From contig CAJNDS010002117.1 of assembly GCA_905221605.1 (NCBI GenBank), forward strand, positions 566,001 through 630,000: 64,000 bases of DNA, given 5' to 3'. How positions within the stretch are numbered: the stretch's first letter is position 1; every line of letters starts with the position of its first letter. The notes beneath the pieces are model-generated. The model ran no database searches and was not told where the DNA came from. It worked only from the letters and a program-made list of their open reading frames with translations. The stretch is from Symbiodinium natans. Its lineage: Eukaryota > Sar > Dinophyceae > Suessiales > Symbiodiniaceae. Of this stretch, positions 35,230 to 48,900 are shown one piece after another. Both the position numbers and the translations under genes were made by a program.

Positions 35230-37200
35230 AACATTGTGTCTTTCTGCATGTCTCCGTTCTGTATGAATGTTCTTATGGGTTTATTTAATTTAGGTCTGAG
35301 GACCCGTGCACAGATGCTTTGACCTGCACTTAGAACTTACATCTGCAATCCATGGCCCTGACATCCTAAAGAGGAGAGCCCCTAAATCCTAACAAACAAG
35401 TCCTGTTCCCTGAATCCATTTCGGATCCCAACATCTTGTTCCCTGAACCTTCTTTCCTTAATATTTTTCCTCACCAAATCCTATTCCTTAAACCCTAAAG
35501 AGGGGGGCTTTTTAAATCCTAAAGAGGAGAGCCCCTAAATTAAATCTTGAAAAGCAAATCCTATTCCCTAAAGCCTTTTTTGCTAAATCCTGAATCATCT
35601 TGCTCCTTACTTCTTATTTCTTCAGCCTTTAGGGTTTAACAGGAATCCTGTTCCCTAAATCCTTGTCGCGAATAGGGCCCCCAATTCGCTGAGGAATTAG
35701 CCAATAAGAAAAAAGCTCTGTTGGGGGGCACGAAAAACTCGTGAGGGCTTGACCCGATTCAAACTGTCTCGGACGATTCACTTTGAATCGGGTCCCGGAT
35801 TGAAGAATGAAGATTGAAGATTCCCTCAAAGGCTTTTCTGGGAATCTTCAATCTTCAAACCGGGGCCCATGCAAATCCCATCGGCTCATATAAACCTGTA
35901 GAAGAGGACCAAATAGGCAAATAACTCAGGGGGGACCAAATATTTAGATCTGTGGGAGGGGGGTGGACAGACATTCTCAACCTTCAGCAAACTTTCAGCT
36001 TGCCACTCAGGAACTGGTTGTCCGAGTCGGATGTGTCCTGTCACACAGGACAGGGATATGACACCTTCAGCCGTAGAAGGGCAGCAGACTCGGAGCACGG
36101 TCCTGTACCAACATCGGGAATGTTTTCCTAGCCATGGCGCGATGGGGAACAGCTAGTAGCCCCGGAGGCCCTTCTCCTCAACCCCACAGGGCCGTGATGG
36201 GCCCACAATGGGCTGCAAAACTTTCTTGGGCCGTCTGGCAAGAAGGCTTGAATTTGAGCAATTCTCCAAGTCGTGCACAAAATTTGCTGAACAGAGGAAT
36301 CTCTCTCTCTCTCTCTTGCAGACCCGGGTCTGTCAGCTACCGTCCGTAATCAGAAACGCAGTGCTCATGAAGCCTATTTCCAGGGATGGTCGGGGTTCAG
36401 CGCTGGCATTCCATCCCTCCCCGAAGACCTGCAGCACCGCTGCATAAACGAGCAGCCGTCCCAGCAGTCGCTCTTTCTGCTCCGTGGCCTGAACCATGCG
36501 CCCGGCTTGGGCCCGGCTTGGAGTTCACAGATATTTCAGAGCCCTGCATTGTAGGATGTGGGGGGGGACCTCTGGCCAAAGTGGGCTTTAGCAACTCTAG
36601 CGCTTCAGCCTTGACCCGCAACGAACCCTAGGCCGAAGCCCAAACTCACCTGAGTGCTTCGACCCTCCTTGCATCAGAAAGCCTGAGCCGCTTAAGCCCA
36701 AAGCCAGAACCGCATGCCAGGCGGAATGCCTGAATGCGAAGCGGGTGCTGTCAGCGGCATACAATCTTCGTAGCACGTGCAAGGTCGAAATCCTTTGAGC
36801 AGATGTTCACTGACATGTTCCGCGCAATACCTGTTTCTCATGAACATGAAGAGGAGAACTATGGAACGTCCTCAACCGCAACAAAGCCCCGATCGGCACT
36901 GGTGTGGCCTTCAGGCCAGACTGGAGCTCCGAGGTTTGATCCACCAGTTTCAGAACCTCGACAGGACTACGGTAAACATAGAGCGAGCACGTCCAGGTAT
37001 GCTGGTGCGATTTGTTATGAGTCCTCCTTCACGAAAGCACTGCTGCAGACGTACAAGTGGCAGATCCTCCCAACAAGATGCATTTCCCAGAGCCTGAAGG
37101 CCCTGAAGCCGGTAAGGCAACTTAAACATACTTCATGCCGCCCTCATATAGGGGAGAATCATGTAGTGGCGGACCCGCTAAACGAAATAGCAGAACCCTT
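35230..37200. other. No firmly supported gene; degenerate CCCTAAATCCT block
   Basis: 35370-35640 holds degenerate repeats of 'cctaaagaggagagcccctaaatcc' and 'ttccctgaatcc'. A short minus exon candidate lies at 36548-36590 (AEALELLKPTLAR). Otherwise nothing. Confidence 0.4.
35370..35640. repeat. Degenerate telomere-like repeat block
   Basis: Tandem variants of CCCTAAATCC / CCTAAAGAGGAGAGC. Two near-identical 24-bp copies at about 35367 and 35518. Confidence 0.6.
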
Positions 37201-37208
37201 CCCCTTAC

Positions 37209-38896
37209 CCAATACATGAACAGTGTTGTGCAGAGGGCGGAATGTACCAACGTGGCTACGTCTGCGCGCACGAGGCGCCGAGAAGATGATTTCGGTAGTG
37301 CGATATGCGCGCGACACCCTCTTGGGAGGGCGTGCAGGGCATCCTCGAATCTTGGGTGATTCAAAACACCCATCCTGCCGATGTTGCTGGAGCAGCTCGT
37401 TCCACTCTGTCATATTACCAGTGATCTCGGTGACCATTCATCTAGACGATGATGGGAGCTTTTGTCGTGTTGCAAGGAACGAACAATTCGTGGCCACACG
37501 ATCAAGAAGCGATGTCAACCATGCATCTCGGCTGGGTAGGTGTAGAGATCTTGCGGCGACGTACGCGGTGGGCGCAGTGGCCGTGACTGCAAATTCTGTC
37601 TCATCGAGTCAAGGATTGACATGTGCAACACCTCGGGGTCGATCACTTTGACATTGTTGTGCCTACTGTGTCTGCACAGACATATATAGGACTGCGGCGT
37701 TATATAAATGTACTGAGACAGATGGTCCCCAGTAGTTTGGCTAGCGCAGCATCAGCAAACCACAGCTCTCTGTGACATCGCCACCCCAGTCTTGATGATG
37801 TGCGCAGCCAGCGTGCGGCGTGCTTTCTCAAGACTTGACGACGATAAAGTGCAGAGCTGCGGTTGTGGATGCCACACGAGTGAAACCAATGGCGACCACC
37901 GGTCTCAACATATTAACCCCCGAGCCCGCACATTCCCGTCCCGTGGTGACACCCAAGTTGCTTTGACACCACGGCAGTGGAAGGACAGAATGGTCTTCAA
38001 GCTCCAACTGGCAGTCACAGACCACGATCTGGAACCGGGACGAAACACGCCGTGACGAACACAGTGGGCAGAGCCGGCAAAGCCAGTTCTGCTCTGGACT
38101 GTGCCACCCCTTCAGGTTCTCGGAGGAACCCTGCCCCCCCTTCTGCCCATTAGTTTGGAGTATCGTCAGGGAAAACGAAGACCGAAATGCATCGAGGATC
38201 CCCTCAGAACCCATCAAACTTTTCAATCATCTTCGACGGTGCACGTAGACACCATGATGCGCTTTCGACAAGTTTTACTACTTCCAATCCGCAGGCTCGC
38301 ACTTCTGCACCATCTCGCAGCAGAAACACTTACATGCGCGGACCTGTTGAGGCACTTCATGCCAGAGTTCAAGCCTTCCCCACTTCTGTCACTTAAGAGG
38401 TTTCTGAGTGCGGGTCATGTCTTCTCGGGTAAACCGTCTGTGACATCGAACGCAATCATCTAGATTCTAGATATCCAGGTCCCACCCCCAACTCCCCAAA
38501 GCCTTCAGCCTGTGAAGACAGTGACAAGGCTCCCGAAAAAAAAACTACTCACAATCTGAACATCACGATTACACACCGCCACGGCGTACCGCTCTAAAAA
38601 CTTTGAGGGTCGTCAGCCTCCGGCTGTGAATATTCATGGAATCTGAACTCATCTGAGACTGCCCTCACACTGCGAACCAATTGCTGGGATCCCAGGCTGT
38701 CGCCAGCTCGCCTGGGAATGCCTGAAGCACCTCTGCCAAGGCTAGGCAGAAGCCCTGTCCTGGCAGGATGGGCCATACTGCCCGAACAGGTTCGATGAAA
38801 ATGCAACAATACTCAGTGTTGCAGACCCACAGGTGCTCACCCCAAACTCTGCATTGTGTTTGCACTGGAAGGTCTGGCAAGACTTGCAGCATGAGC
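37209..38896 (-). CDS. Three exons of an unidentified protein
   Basis: 38671-38896 (75 codons; LMLQVLPDLPVQTQCRVWG, EHLWVCNTEYCCIFIEPV, then LPGQGFCLALAEVLQAFPGE) ends in phase 0 at GTGTGA. 37953-38109 follows TGAAG in phase 0 (GWHSPEQNWLCRLCPLCSSR, then RFQIVVCDCQLELEDHSVL) and ends at GTGTCA. These two join cleanly across a 561-bp intron. 37209-37374 follows CGGCAG and ends at GTAAGG (MGVLNHPRFEDALHALPRGC, then LVRADVATLVHSALCTTL). At least one exon is missing between the last two, because the phases differ. LCRLCPLC could bind metal. Family not recognised. Confidence 0.5.
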
Positions 38897-38899
38897 CTA

Positions 38900-39208
38900 C
38901 TCCTGAGCCAATCCAGCCAAAGCAAGCACCACGAGAAATGCAAGATGCACGTGCACACTAGCATCACTCTCTGGTTGGAATTTTCGCTCGCGCCAAATCT
39001 GCGGGAGTGGCTGCAGCACTGCCGAGACGACTGCACCTCGGGGCAGTCTTGATTTCAGGGGCCGGCAGGAGTTTCACTTCAGGACTTTTATCTTAGTTCA
39101 TTGGCACTGAGGGGCGTCGGACACTGGGATTCCATGTGCATACTCATCCTTTTGGCTTGGGGCCTTGCGTAAGAACTTCCATCGTTCCCGCGGCTTCTTA
39201 ACTGAGAG

Positions 39209-39239
<31 letters not shown>

Positions 39240-42200
39240 AGGCCCTCCTGAGCTCTTCTGCTTCTTCAAGACGTTAAGCTTAAGGCTTAAGGCCACACAG
39301 AGTCACTGCAGAGGCTGTTTGGGAAGAGTTGGCCTCTAAACATCATCCAAGAACGCGAAGCCTTTTCTCCACGCTGCTTGTAGGCTTGGGACAAGGCGGG
39401 AGCATCACGGACTCATTCGGCTTTCATTCGCACAGAAATAAACTCACGGCATCGACGAGTCCATGAAAATTGGCAACTCCGCTTTTCCTGTCACACCTCC
39501 TTTGCATCTCATGGGCCCCTGCATGTCCCTGCAATGCCAGCGCACTACCTGTTTCAATGCCGCACTTAAGCCGACTTAAGCCCCATTGGGAGATTGTAGT
39601 CAGCTAGGAGACATGCTGCGTGCTGTGCACCAGGAACAGCTAGTGGGCACAAGCTTGTCAAGTACCACATGCGTCCACCCGGAGCCCAGATCAGATGCAA
39701 GCAAAGTGCTTTCTCAATAAGACAGTGTGCCAGGAGTGCCGCCAGACTTGCTGATCGTGTGCACGAGTAAGTGACTGGGGTGCTGCCCTCTGGCGACTTC
39801 CACTTGTCAAGGCTTTGTACCTCGAGGTCTGGCTTTGAGGCACAAACGTCCTGGCAACTTCGAAACTTCTACGTTAAGCATGGCACGTCCATTGCGACTC
39901 TGCCAATCCTGTTGAGCTAGCCGTCATACTCACTAAACGCAGCTGCTTGACCTGGCTTGCGAAATGCTCGGGATACTCTTCGGGATTATCTGCAGCGGGC
40001 ACTCAAGATTCTCTGCAGGATTCTGTGAGCATGGGAACTCCAGTCGATGCACATATGCTCTGTGGGACTCTCTGTAGGATTCTCTGCGAGCGGGCACTGC
40101 AGGCATACTTTGTAAGATTCTCTGCAGGACTCTCTAGGAATACTCAAGGGATACTATGATAGCCGGGTGAGGAGAGCTGCTGAGCTAAAACATCACACAG
40201 CACACCGAGAGTGGGGAAGAATAACCATAAACACAACCGCTTGATTGTTTAGCAGTACTCACATTCAATGTTGTAAGTTGTGGGTGTATGGGTACTCCGC
40301 AGGCCACGTGGCGTAGCTTTATTTCAGGACCAGGAGGCCAACCACAGGGGCTACTCGTGGCTACTCACCAGCCCAACACCACAGGCCCTTTTGGTGGCAA
40401 CTATGTTCATTCTGGGATCTTTGTCACTTCTGTGCGCCTCGAGTTATACTCCTCAGCGACTAAGTCCTTGCATCTGGTGTTTCTTATACATTCCCCGAGT
40501 GGCACACCCGCAACGAGGGGGGTCCCTGCAAAGTCCTTGCATTTCCTGTTTCTGCAGGGGCACACGTCCGCGGACCACTGCGCACTGCATGCCCCGAAAC
40601 GTAAACAAATGCCCAACACAGACCCCATTTTCCCAGTGGCACACGCTTGCAGACCAACTAACCACACGCTCCCCAAAGCCTAAAAAAGTTCCCAGTAAAG
40701 ATCTAAAACCACCACAACGTCCCGCAATACGGAAGTTCCCCATGCACTCAGCCCTGATTCTTCGACGGCTTCTCCCGAACCCTCTGCTGCGGTGTTGGGT
40801 TTAGTTTAAGGGTTGGTGTTTGGGGTTTAGGCCCTTAGGGTGTAGGCTTTAGGTTTAAGCAGAGTACAGGGTTTAGGGTTAAACCCGGACACTTGCCACC
40901 CGGCAAAGATTCTTTCCATGTGCCATCCGCTCCCTCGTGGCTTAAGGTTGGTGAAATCTGGTTGCACCCCTAACGATATCCGAACGATACCTCAACGATA
41001 CCTCTACGATACCCCGGGGCCCCAAATGCAGGTTTAGAGTTCAGGCTTTAGCTGCAGGGCTTAGGGGTTTAGAGTTCGACATGGGATTTTGCTAGCGTTG
41101 CCTGATCTAAATAAATTTATATGTGTCGACTCCACGCAAACGGCGTTGACAATGATAATACTACAAACATTTCCCCCAGGGGCACACCCAAACGCAACGA
41201 CCTCACAAGAAAGCTTCCCCCCAATGTCTGCCGCTGAAAAAAGGAAAACGCAACGACCTCAGCAACTGGGAGTATGTCACTGTCTATTTCAGTACTATAT
41301 GTCTTTCTTTTTTGTGCAATCAGTCTGATTGTTGCGTAAACACACCACATCTTGCTCGACACATCGCGGCAGATTATGTTGTATATTGTGAGAAATGTCA
41401 AGACCCTTTCAAGGGTTCTGTACCAGGAACCGCAATCTCCGGATGTGTTGCCTTGTTGTTATAATCACCTTGCATCTATGCGTGTTCAATAGCACAGCGG
41501 CGTAACTGTATAACAGAAGTCCGCAAACAACACCCTGACCTCACGACAGCACAGATCGTGTAGCAAAAGATTGCATATTGACCTGAACCAAAACGGTACA
41601 TAAAGTAGTACTTGCTTTCCTGAGCCCTTCACCAAAAGGAAAAGCACAACAGGTTGAGAAATACATGGGTCAACAAGCACGTCTCAAAACAATACACCAT
41701 ATACACCAACTGATGATGCAGTACCAGAAGCATCTCAGAAGATTGGATCTATGCTTACAGACACGCAAAACACCACAATTCGTTGATGCAAAGGAATCCT
41801 GAACCTTAAAATGGGGCCTTGGGTTCAAGGTTTGCACAAAAATCACAATTCAAAGGAACGCGAAGGCGAAGCTAACACTTTGGGGTACGGAACGCTGCTA
41901 GAGATCAAGGGCAAGCTTGACTCCTGGCAATGCGGCTTGAGGTCATGAAGCACTGAGGCTGCAGCCATCATCGTTGACGACTTTCTTCTGCCACTTCTCC
42001 CTCCTGGCACGCACCGACGTCTGCAGATGGGCCTTTGGGCTTGGTGTGGCTCAAGGTCTCGTGTTCATGATGGTGCGAGGAAGCTGCATGTCAGTGCATC
42101 AATGGACTGTGTGTTACCGAGCGTCAGGCTAGCTCGCGAAAGCGCACCGTTGCCCACATTTAAATACACATGAGCATTTGAGATAAGCGAATAGATGGGT

Positions 42201-43180
42201 AGATTTTCTGAAACACGTCTCAGCCTGACAATATGCAGAGAAAGAGAGAGAGGTAGAGTTGTTGCACCTTCCGTGCGGGCGGTTTGCAGATCGCCATATT
42301 CTCTTTGGATTCTGCTTTGGACGTGTGTTTTTGCAGGGGGGGTGGGGGGAAGGAAAGCCCAAAGATGCTCTGCCGGTCGGACATGAGGAGTGGAGCAACC
42401 CGATGACACGCTGGCGTCTCTCCAGCTTTATCTGTATGACACATGATTACACGGAAAGAAAGATCTAGATTTATAGATATGGGTGATTTTCGCTTCTCTG
42501 CCTTGAACTGGCCCAACTTGCGCTGTGCGATGTGGGGATTCTGCTGGCCACATACAGGAAATGCTCTCCTTGAAGGCTCGTGGCACCGTTTGCTCGTTTT
42601 CAGGGGCCCACCTAAGATTCTTAGAGGCTTCAGATTCTCCCGGTCCGACCCCATTGGCTGACTACTCTCTGCTGTCTGCCTGCCCGACCCTGTTTGCTCA
42701 ATGCACGCTTACATAGCAAGGATGCAGACGCTAAGTGCATGCGAAGCACGCACATGTGTCGAGTATATGTGCTTTCTACTACCCCCCCCCTGCTCCAACC
42801 TTTTGTGATTTTGAACATGTGTCTTGAACCGATGGCTGTTTAAGGTGTGCTCAATGCAATACAGATGTGCAGGGTGGCGCTCCACGACTGCTTTTCGCAC
42901 GGAATTCGCGAAGACGATTGAGTTTTGAAGGGGCTCTGCCAGATTTGCAACACCTAAGCCAGAGATCTTGATCCTAAGCCAATACTGTCATGTGCAAGGG
43001 TGTATGTCGATTATTGATTGTGAGCAGCCATGGGCAATTACAGTAGGACGCGGTGCGGGATGCATCGACATATGTCACGAAAAAGCTTACAGAAAACTCT
43101 TTAGCAAGTAGTTCCATATGTCGATCATTCAGCTAAATTAAAAAAAACATACTTGGAGGCAAGTTAGAGGTTGTTAAACT
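38900..43180. other. No supported gene; C/A homopolymers and short tandem repeats
   Basis: A C20A11 junction at 39210-39240. A degenerate 'gattctctgcagga' tandem at 39965-40155. Telomere-like words at 40800-40890 and 41030-41070. An 11-bp 'acgatacctca' tandem at 40973-41015. No coding frames supported. Confidence 0.45.
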
Positions 43181-43189
43181 TATATTGTT

Positions 43190-44060
43190 CGAGTAGTCGG
43201 GAATCATGGAAGAGAATGAAGGACGGCAACTGGTGTGGCAAATGATCGTTGTAGTCATGGGCTAGTATTTTTGTCAAAGGGGGGCTAGTTACATACTGCT
43301 CCTTAAATTTAAATTCCCCATGGCTTGCAACTGAAAAACGAACTTACAAAATTTCGCTCCTACTACGCAGATGTTCAGTCCCTTGAGTTTAAACGGCCGC
43401 GAATATGGGAAGAGTGTGAAGGACAGCTATTGGGACAACTTACTGTGCCAAATGATCGCTATAATTAGGGCCTAGTTGTCTTTGTAATTTTAAATGGCTT
43501 GCAACTGAAAAACATGATTTCATCCGTTGAGTGTACTAGGAAAACGCTTCGTTGATTTCAAGCACTAAATGGCTTGCAACTGAAAAAAAAAACATGCTCT
43601 CGCCCATTGAGCCAGTTGAACTTACAGGGTTGCACTCTTCCACTTCCTAGTATGAAATTCATTCCCTCAAGTTCAGGCTCAAGTGAACAGCCGGGAATAT
43701 TGGAAATATTGTTCTTCGAACATCCCCACCCTCTCTGGGTAGAGATACTCCGGGGTTGGGCATTCTAGGGACACTCTGGGGTTGGGCACTCCAGGGACAC
43801 ACTGGGTCTGGGTTGGGCACTCCAGGGATGAGCGAGGAGCAGACCGGGCGAGGCTAGGAGAAGAGTTCCGGGCAGGAGAAGAGTTGAGTTTAAAATTTAA
43901 CAACCCCACACCAGGGTGGTGAGAAAAATTGGGCTGTGCCAAATGAGAATTAAAGTCAGGGGGCATTTTTTGGGCAATTACGAGGCCAATGAAACTAGTC
44001 ATTGAATTACCAACCATATGGCCTGCAGTTCAAAAGCACGATGACATCTATCCAACGAAT
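43190..44060. repeat. Diverged about 200-350 bp repeat family, four copies
   Basis: Two conserved modules recur: 'tgtgccaaatgatcgctata' (about 43233, 43448, 43935) and 'atggcttgcaactgaaaaa' (about 43320, 43495, 43568, with a diverged form at 44019). Confidence 0.7.
43735..43835. repeat. Tandem about 30 bp repeat
   Basis: Three to four copies of a unit containing ggggttgggcactccaggga. Confidence 0.7.
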
Positions 44061-44084
44061 TGAATCGACAGGGTTTCCAAAAGA

Positions 44085-44360
44085 GTGGTTTGTTTTTGTT
44101 TTTTGGGACAGCACAGTGTTTTTGCTGAAAACTTAATTCTTCTCTCGGGGACAGTACAGCGCTTTGGAGTGAAAAAAAACTGTAATTACTGCCTGGAAGT
44201 TTCAAATGGACAGTACAGCGCTTTTTGCTTTCTTGCTGAAAAAGGATTGGTTTTTTGGGACCGTACAGGGTTCTTGCAGTCCCAGGCCTCGAAAGTGCTG
44301 TACTGTCGCAAAAGAACATGTGTTCTAGACAAAACGGATCCAAAGTGGTGAACAGTCCCA
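44085..44360. repeat. GGGACAGTACAGCGCTTT repeat cluster
   Basis: At least four direct copies (about 44105, 44150, 44210, 44257) and two inverted (about 44298 and 44350) of a unit that runs into ttgctgaaaa. Confidence 0.7.
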
Positions 44361-44524
44361 AAAACGCAGTCGACAGATGCAGGAAGACAAGCAGAGAGGT
44401 AGGCTACCGTGCGCTGTCCCTCCCCCTCCTCCCGGATCGAGGGGGAGGGGGTCGGACCCGAACAGTCGCTCCCGGCCCGCCCATGGTATACGGTCTCCTG
44501 CAACCCGAGGAGTTAAAACCAAAA

Positions 44525-44885
44525 ACCCGAAGCCCCAAACCCTAAAACCCCACAACCCTACGACCCTCAGCCCTAAAACCAAAAGCCCTAAACCCCAAAA
44601 CTGTAAACCCCATATAACCCTTGGGCCTAAACCCTCAACACCCTACGCCCTAAAACCTTACCTAAAAGCCCCTAAACCTCTAAACCCTAAAATCCCTAAG
44701 CCCGAAAGCCCTAAACCCTAATCCCAACCCACAGCCACACTATTGGGGTAGGTTTGGGGCTCAGGGCTTAGGGTTTTCAGGGTCTGGGCCATCAGGTTTA
44801 CGGTTTTAGGGTTTAGGGTTGCAGGATTCTGGTTCAAAAAGGGTTGGGTTGCACGGTTCAGGTCTCAGGGTTTAGGGGGTGCGAG
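44525..44885. repeat. Opposed degenerate telomere-like blocks
   Basis: 44525-44725 is rich in CCCTAAA variants. 44745-44885 is rich in the complement TTTAGGG. They are separated by about 20-30 bp, so the two arms can pair. Confidence 0.7.
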
Positions 44886-44889
44886 CCCA

Positions 44890-45675
44890 TACACCACGGC
44901 GGGGTGTGGGGGGTGCGGGGGGATGCGGGGGGTGTATATCAGGTAGAAGCCCGACAGCCCTTAACAACCTGGCCGCCCCCCTCTCGCAGCACCTTCCACG
45001 GCCACGCTTCGCCTCCAGTAATGGTGTTTCGTGGATTTCCATGGTCGAGAGCTAGAGGGGGCCAGGCTTCTTGCCTATGCATACTGACAAGGCCTGCGCT
45101 GAATCAACACCCACAACATGTCACAACACCCAAAACTCACCAAAACTTGAAGCCCCTCCCCCCACTTCCCCCATGCCCCCACAGATCCAATTTCGCTTCG
45201 CCTCCAAAACCAGCTCCCCCCGCTTCCGCCGGGAGCTCAGGAGGCGGACGAAGGCCTGTCATGTTGGTCGCCGTTTGGCAGGTTTCGCAAAGACCGGTGA
45301 TTCAGCTTCAAGTCCTTCAAGTCCTTCAAGCCCTCGGACACGAACTTAGCACTTGCATTTGCATCTGGAAGTAAACCTCTGAAACCTCGTGACTTCTGCT
45401 TACTACGCACTGCATGCTACTTGTTCATCTCCATTCTTTCAGAAGCCCCAACCTTCAAAGCCTTCAAACCCTGTCCAAACTCCACATCCGACATCCCGCA
45501 CTGATCCTGAGCAAGTTGATGGGCACCGTAGCGATCATCTGGGATTGACGATTGGGCACTGATTACCTGTGGGTTTCTCTAGGGGCGACCTGTGCCTGGA
45601 GAAGAAAGCGGAGAATAGCTGAACGGCTCCACACCGCGAGGGCGAGAAACAACAAATGACAGGATTGGCCTTGAG
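44890..45675. other. Mostly unassigned; possible tail exons of the module gene
   Basis: A minus segment 45567-45595 (AQVAPRETH, between CTCCAG and GTAATC) may be a further exon of the 45.7-49.9 kb gene. Otherwise nothing firm. Confidence 0.3.
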
Positions 45676-45869
45676 GCGGCCCAGGACATTGCCATCCTTC
45701 GCCCAGCGCTGCAAGTTTCAGCTTCTTATTCCTTAGATCTCCGTCATGTCCCTCAAAGCCTGCGTGCCGGTGGGGTCGAATTCCTCGAGCACCCGCGCCA
45801 GCACATCAGGATCCTCACGGTCTCTTGGCTCTTGTCAAGATTCCAGTGGCCCCTCTCATAGCAAAAAAG

Positions 45870-45923
<54 letters not shown>

Positions 45924-48900
45924 ACAGAGACAGAGACAGAGGCAGAGGCAGAGGCAGAGACACAGACAGTGACAGAGACAGAGACGGAGACGGAGACAGA
46001 GACAAAGCGCACAGCCTGACCAAGCCCTCCATGCAACATCATGTAACTAGGTGAGGCACACATGTCCCACGCTTGCCTATGTACTATGTACTGCACAGTC
46101 GCCTCAAACCCTCGAGCGGCTTAAACCTCACCTTCAAGTTCTCCAGGTATGCGCCAGTTGCCAGATCCAGGTCCCAACGGGCAACGAACCTCGAAGGCTA
46201 TCAGGCCCGGGCTTGTAGCAGAGGTAGCAGAGGTAGCAGAGCTTTGGGGCGTTGGGGGGGCTTTGAGTGTGGGAGAGTGGGAAGGTCTGAGGTGCCCTTC
46301 TCGCGGATGGACCTCTATGTTGGTACATGGTCATCATGACTCAAGACCAGCAGGGGTGTTGAGGGTGTTGAGGGATGTTGAGGGCATTACTGCATACTCA
46401 AGTAGGCCAAGATGCTTCAAAATGGCATCGCGGGTGGCTCTGTTTGCACGTGGCCGTGCGTCATCATACTCATGATAATCGTAGCCATAGTCATCATAGC
46501 GATCGCGACCGCCCTGGCGGTAGCTCTTGGAGCCAAAGCGGGACGAGTTGTCATACCACCTGGCCTCGATCTCTGAACAACGATACTTCCACCAGAATGC
46601 TGCACTAGTTGCCCACAGCTGAGACTCGGACTTGTTCGCTCATTTCGGCCTCCTTAGCCATAGACTTCGACGCAAGCATCGGGCGACGCAAGCATCGGGC
46701 GACGCAGGCATCTGGCGACGCAGGCAAGAACTGAGCCCCAGTGAAGTCTAGCTGCTATCTTCCAGAGGAAGCTCCTCAAGCGAGCGGAGATGTTGCCTCA
46801 GCAGTGCCCCCAAGGATGCCAAGGCATGTGAGCACAAGCCCGAAACGATGTCTTGCAGCAAAGCCGGCTTCAGGTCAGATCCGGAAGGATGTGAGGATGC
46901 CCTATCCGCCCTATCCTAGGCGAGGCACCATCTCGAGTTGTCCATGGGTCAAAGGTGGTCAGGCAAAGTATTTGACATTCTTCAGGAAGCCGCTTTATGG
47001 AGTAGATGCAGTCCTCAGCCGGAACACTGTCACTTGCAGGATGGCTTGGACTCCTTAAGGAAAAGCCTAGTAAGTAGTTGCCTGGTATATTTCCCACTTA
47101 TTGAAGACTCCGAGCAGCATCCTCCAACTCGAAGTGCTGTGCCCACTTCCTCCGTACGTAGCCGAGGAATCGTCCCTTGACGTTTCCGTCACGGGTGCTG
47201 CTTGCATCAAACCCCTGCAGTACCTGCCAAGGCATAGTGATGTAGCGCCTTTAATGTGCTTTTGTACAAGAACTTGGGCGGAGGCTGTGAAAGTCAGGGT
47301 AATCATAGGGCCAAGGCGGCCAAGATGAAAGCCCGCATACACAAGATACTTGCACTTCCGCCAACGGCTAACACTATCCTTCTGTGGTCGGTTCGGGGTT
47401 GAGCTATGCAACTACGCCCTTTGTTTTTCATGAGAGAAATCCCTATAGGATCTGAACTCTGAGCCCTGCGCTTTGAATTAAACCCTGAGACCTAAACCCG
47501 AAGCCCTATATATAAGCACTTAAACAAGCCCCCTAAGCCCACAAAACGCCGCAGCCGAGTCTTGTGGTTTAAACAGTCGAAGGTGAGTTCGGTTGAGGTC
47601 AAACGCAAGTGTAGCGTCGCAAGTGAAAGCAAAAGTAGAATCGCTGCCTCTAAAACGATAGTCACAACATGTCACAAGTGAGCGATGTGCCCTTCATTGC
47701 CCTTCAGTCCAATCCAGAAATGAGAGTGTCGAGCCTGGCACCGCACGTGAGTGCTGAGAATCGAAGCGAAAGTAGCGTGTTTTCGAGGTGAAAACGAGCT
47801 AAAATGTGCTGCGACCGAAGCGGCAGGATCTCCTTACTGCCTCGCCTCCTGCTTGAAAGCGAAATTCAGTCCGTGCTTTCGAAAGAAAAAAAGAAGCGCG
47901 CACAGTGGACGACAAGAAGGCACGGGGGAGGGGAGGGTGGGGAAGGGGAGGGGGGGAGGGGTTGGGCATGGATGCCTGAAATTCAGATCTACATCTCATT
48001 TGTGTGGTTGTACTTTGCTGCTTCAAGTTTGTGTCGTTATATTTGTCCTGCTACTGAGCTGTTTTGAGGTAGTGCTGCTTGCAGTTGGGAGTTGAGTTTT
48101 CGGAAGCTCTGGGACCTAATGAAGAAACAAGTACAACACTATGTAGGTCCACTTTAAATCTCATCCCTTCTGACACATGTTGTGAATAAAAAGAAAGGTA
48201 GGGGCAGGTTCCAATTGAGGTAGGTGGATGGGGGGGTGGTTTGTTTTGCTGCGGGGGCGGGGAGGAGGGGGGGGGGGTCTGAGAACAAGGGAATTTACAA
48301 CCAGATCGGTTAAATTACAACCAGAACAGCCATTTTGCAACTGCAAGGGCACCGAACGGGAGAACTTCCAACCAGAAAGCCTCAGACAGGAGAATTTACA
48401 GCCACTCGTCCGAACAGGGGTGAAATTGCAGTCAGCTTACTTATACTTGAGAGGTTTGGTTTTAGGAGTTTAGACTTGTGGACTTGAGCTTGAGGGATTT
48501 GGGTTTAGATTTCAGGGGTTTGGGTGTATGAGTTTAGACGTGAGGGGTTTGGGCTTAGGAGTTTAGTTGAGGCGCAAGGGTTCTGCCCCGTAGGCCCAGG
48601 CAATAAGAGAAAGACGGGAGCAAACAAGAGCTTCTCTGGAAACCATAGAGTAGCTTGCTGTGCTTTCCTTTTCCAGGTCAAACCTCTCTGCATTTCTTGC
48701 CTTGAGGCTTTGAGGCTTAGGGTGTGCAACAAGCTGCGTTTGCAGCAATCTGCTGGCAATCTGGTGGAGTGCTTCCCTAACCCCTTCACCTTAACCCCAT
48801 AACCTCACCCCAAAACCCAGACCCCAAGCCCGACTGTGTGTAATTAATTCACCATTCATATTATATAAGCGACTTTGACACGCCATTGAAGTAGGAAAGA

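Noticed and set aside
46938-47058. Plus-strand RKPLYGVD, similar to the copia reverse transcriptase KALYGL motif
   Set aside because: Antisense of an exon of the FDP-module gene; no other reverse transcriptase motifs nearby.
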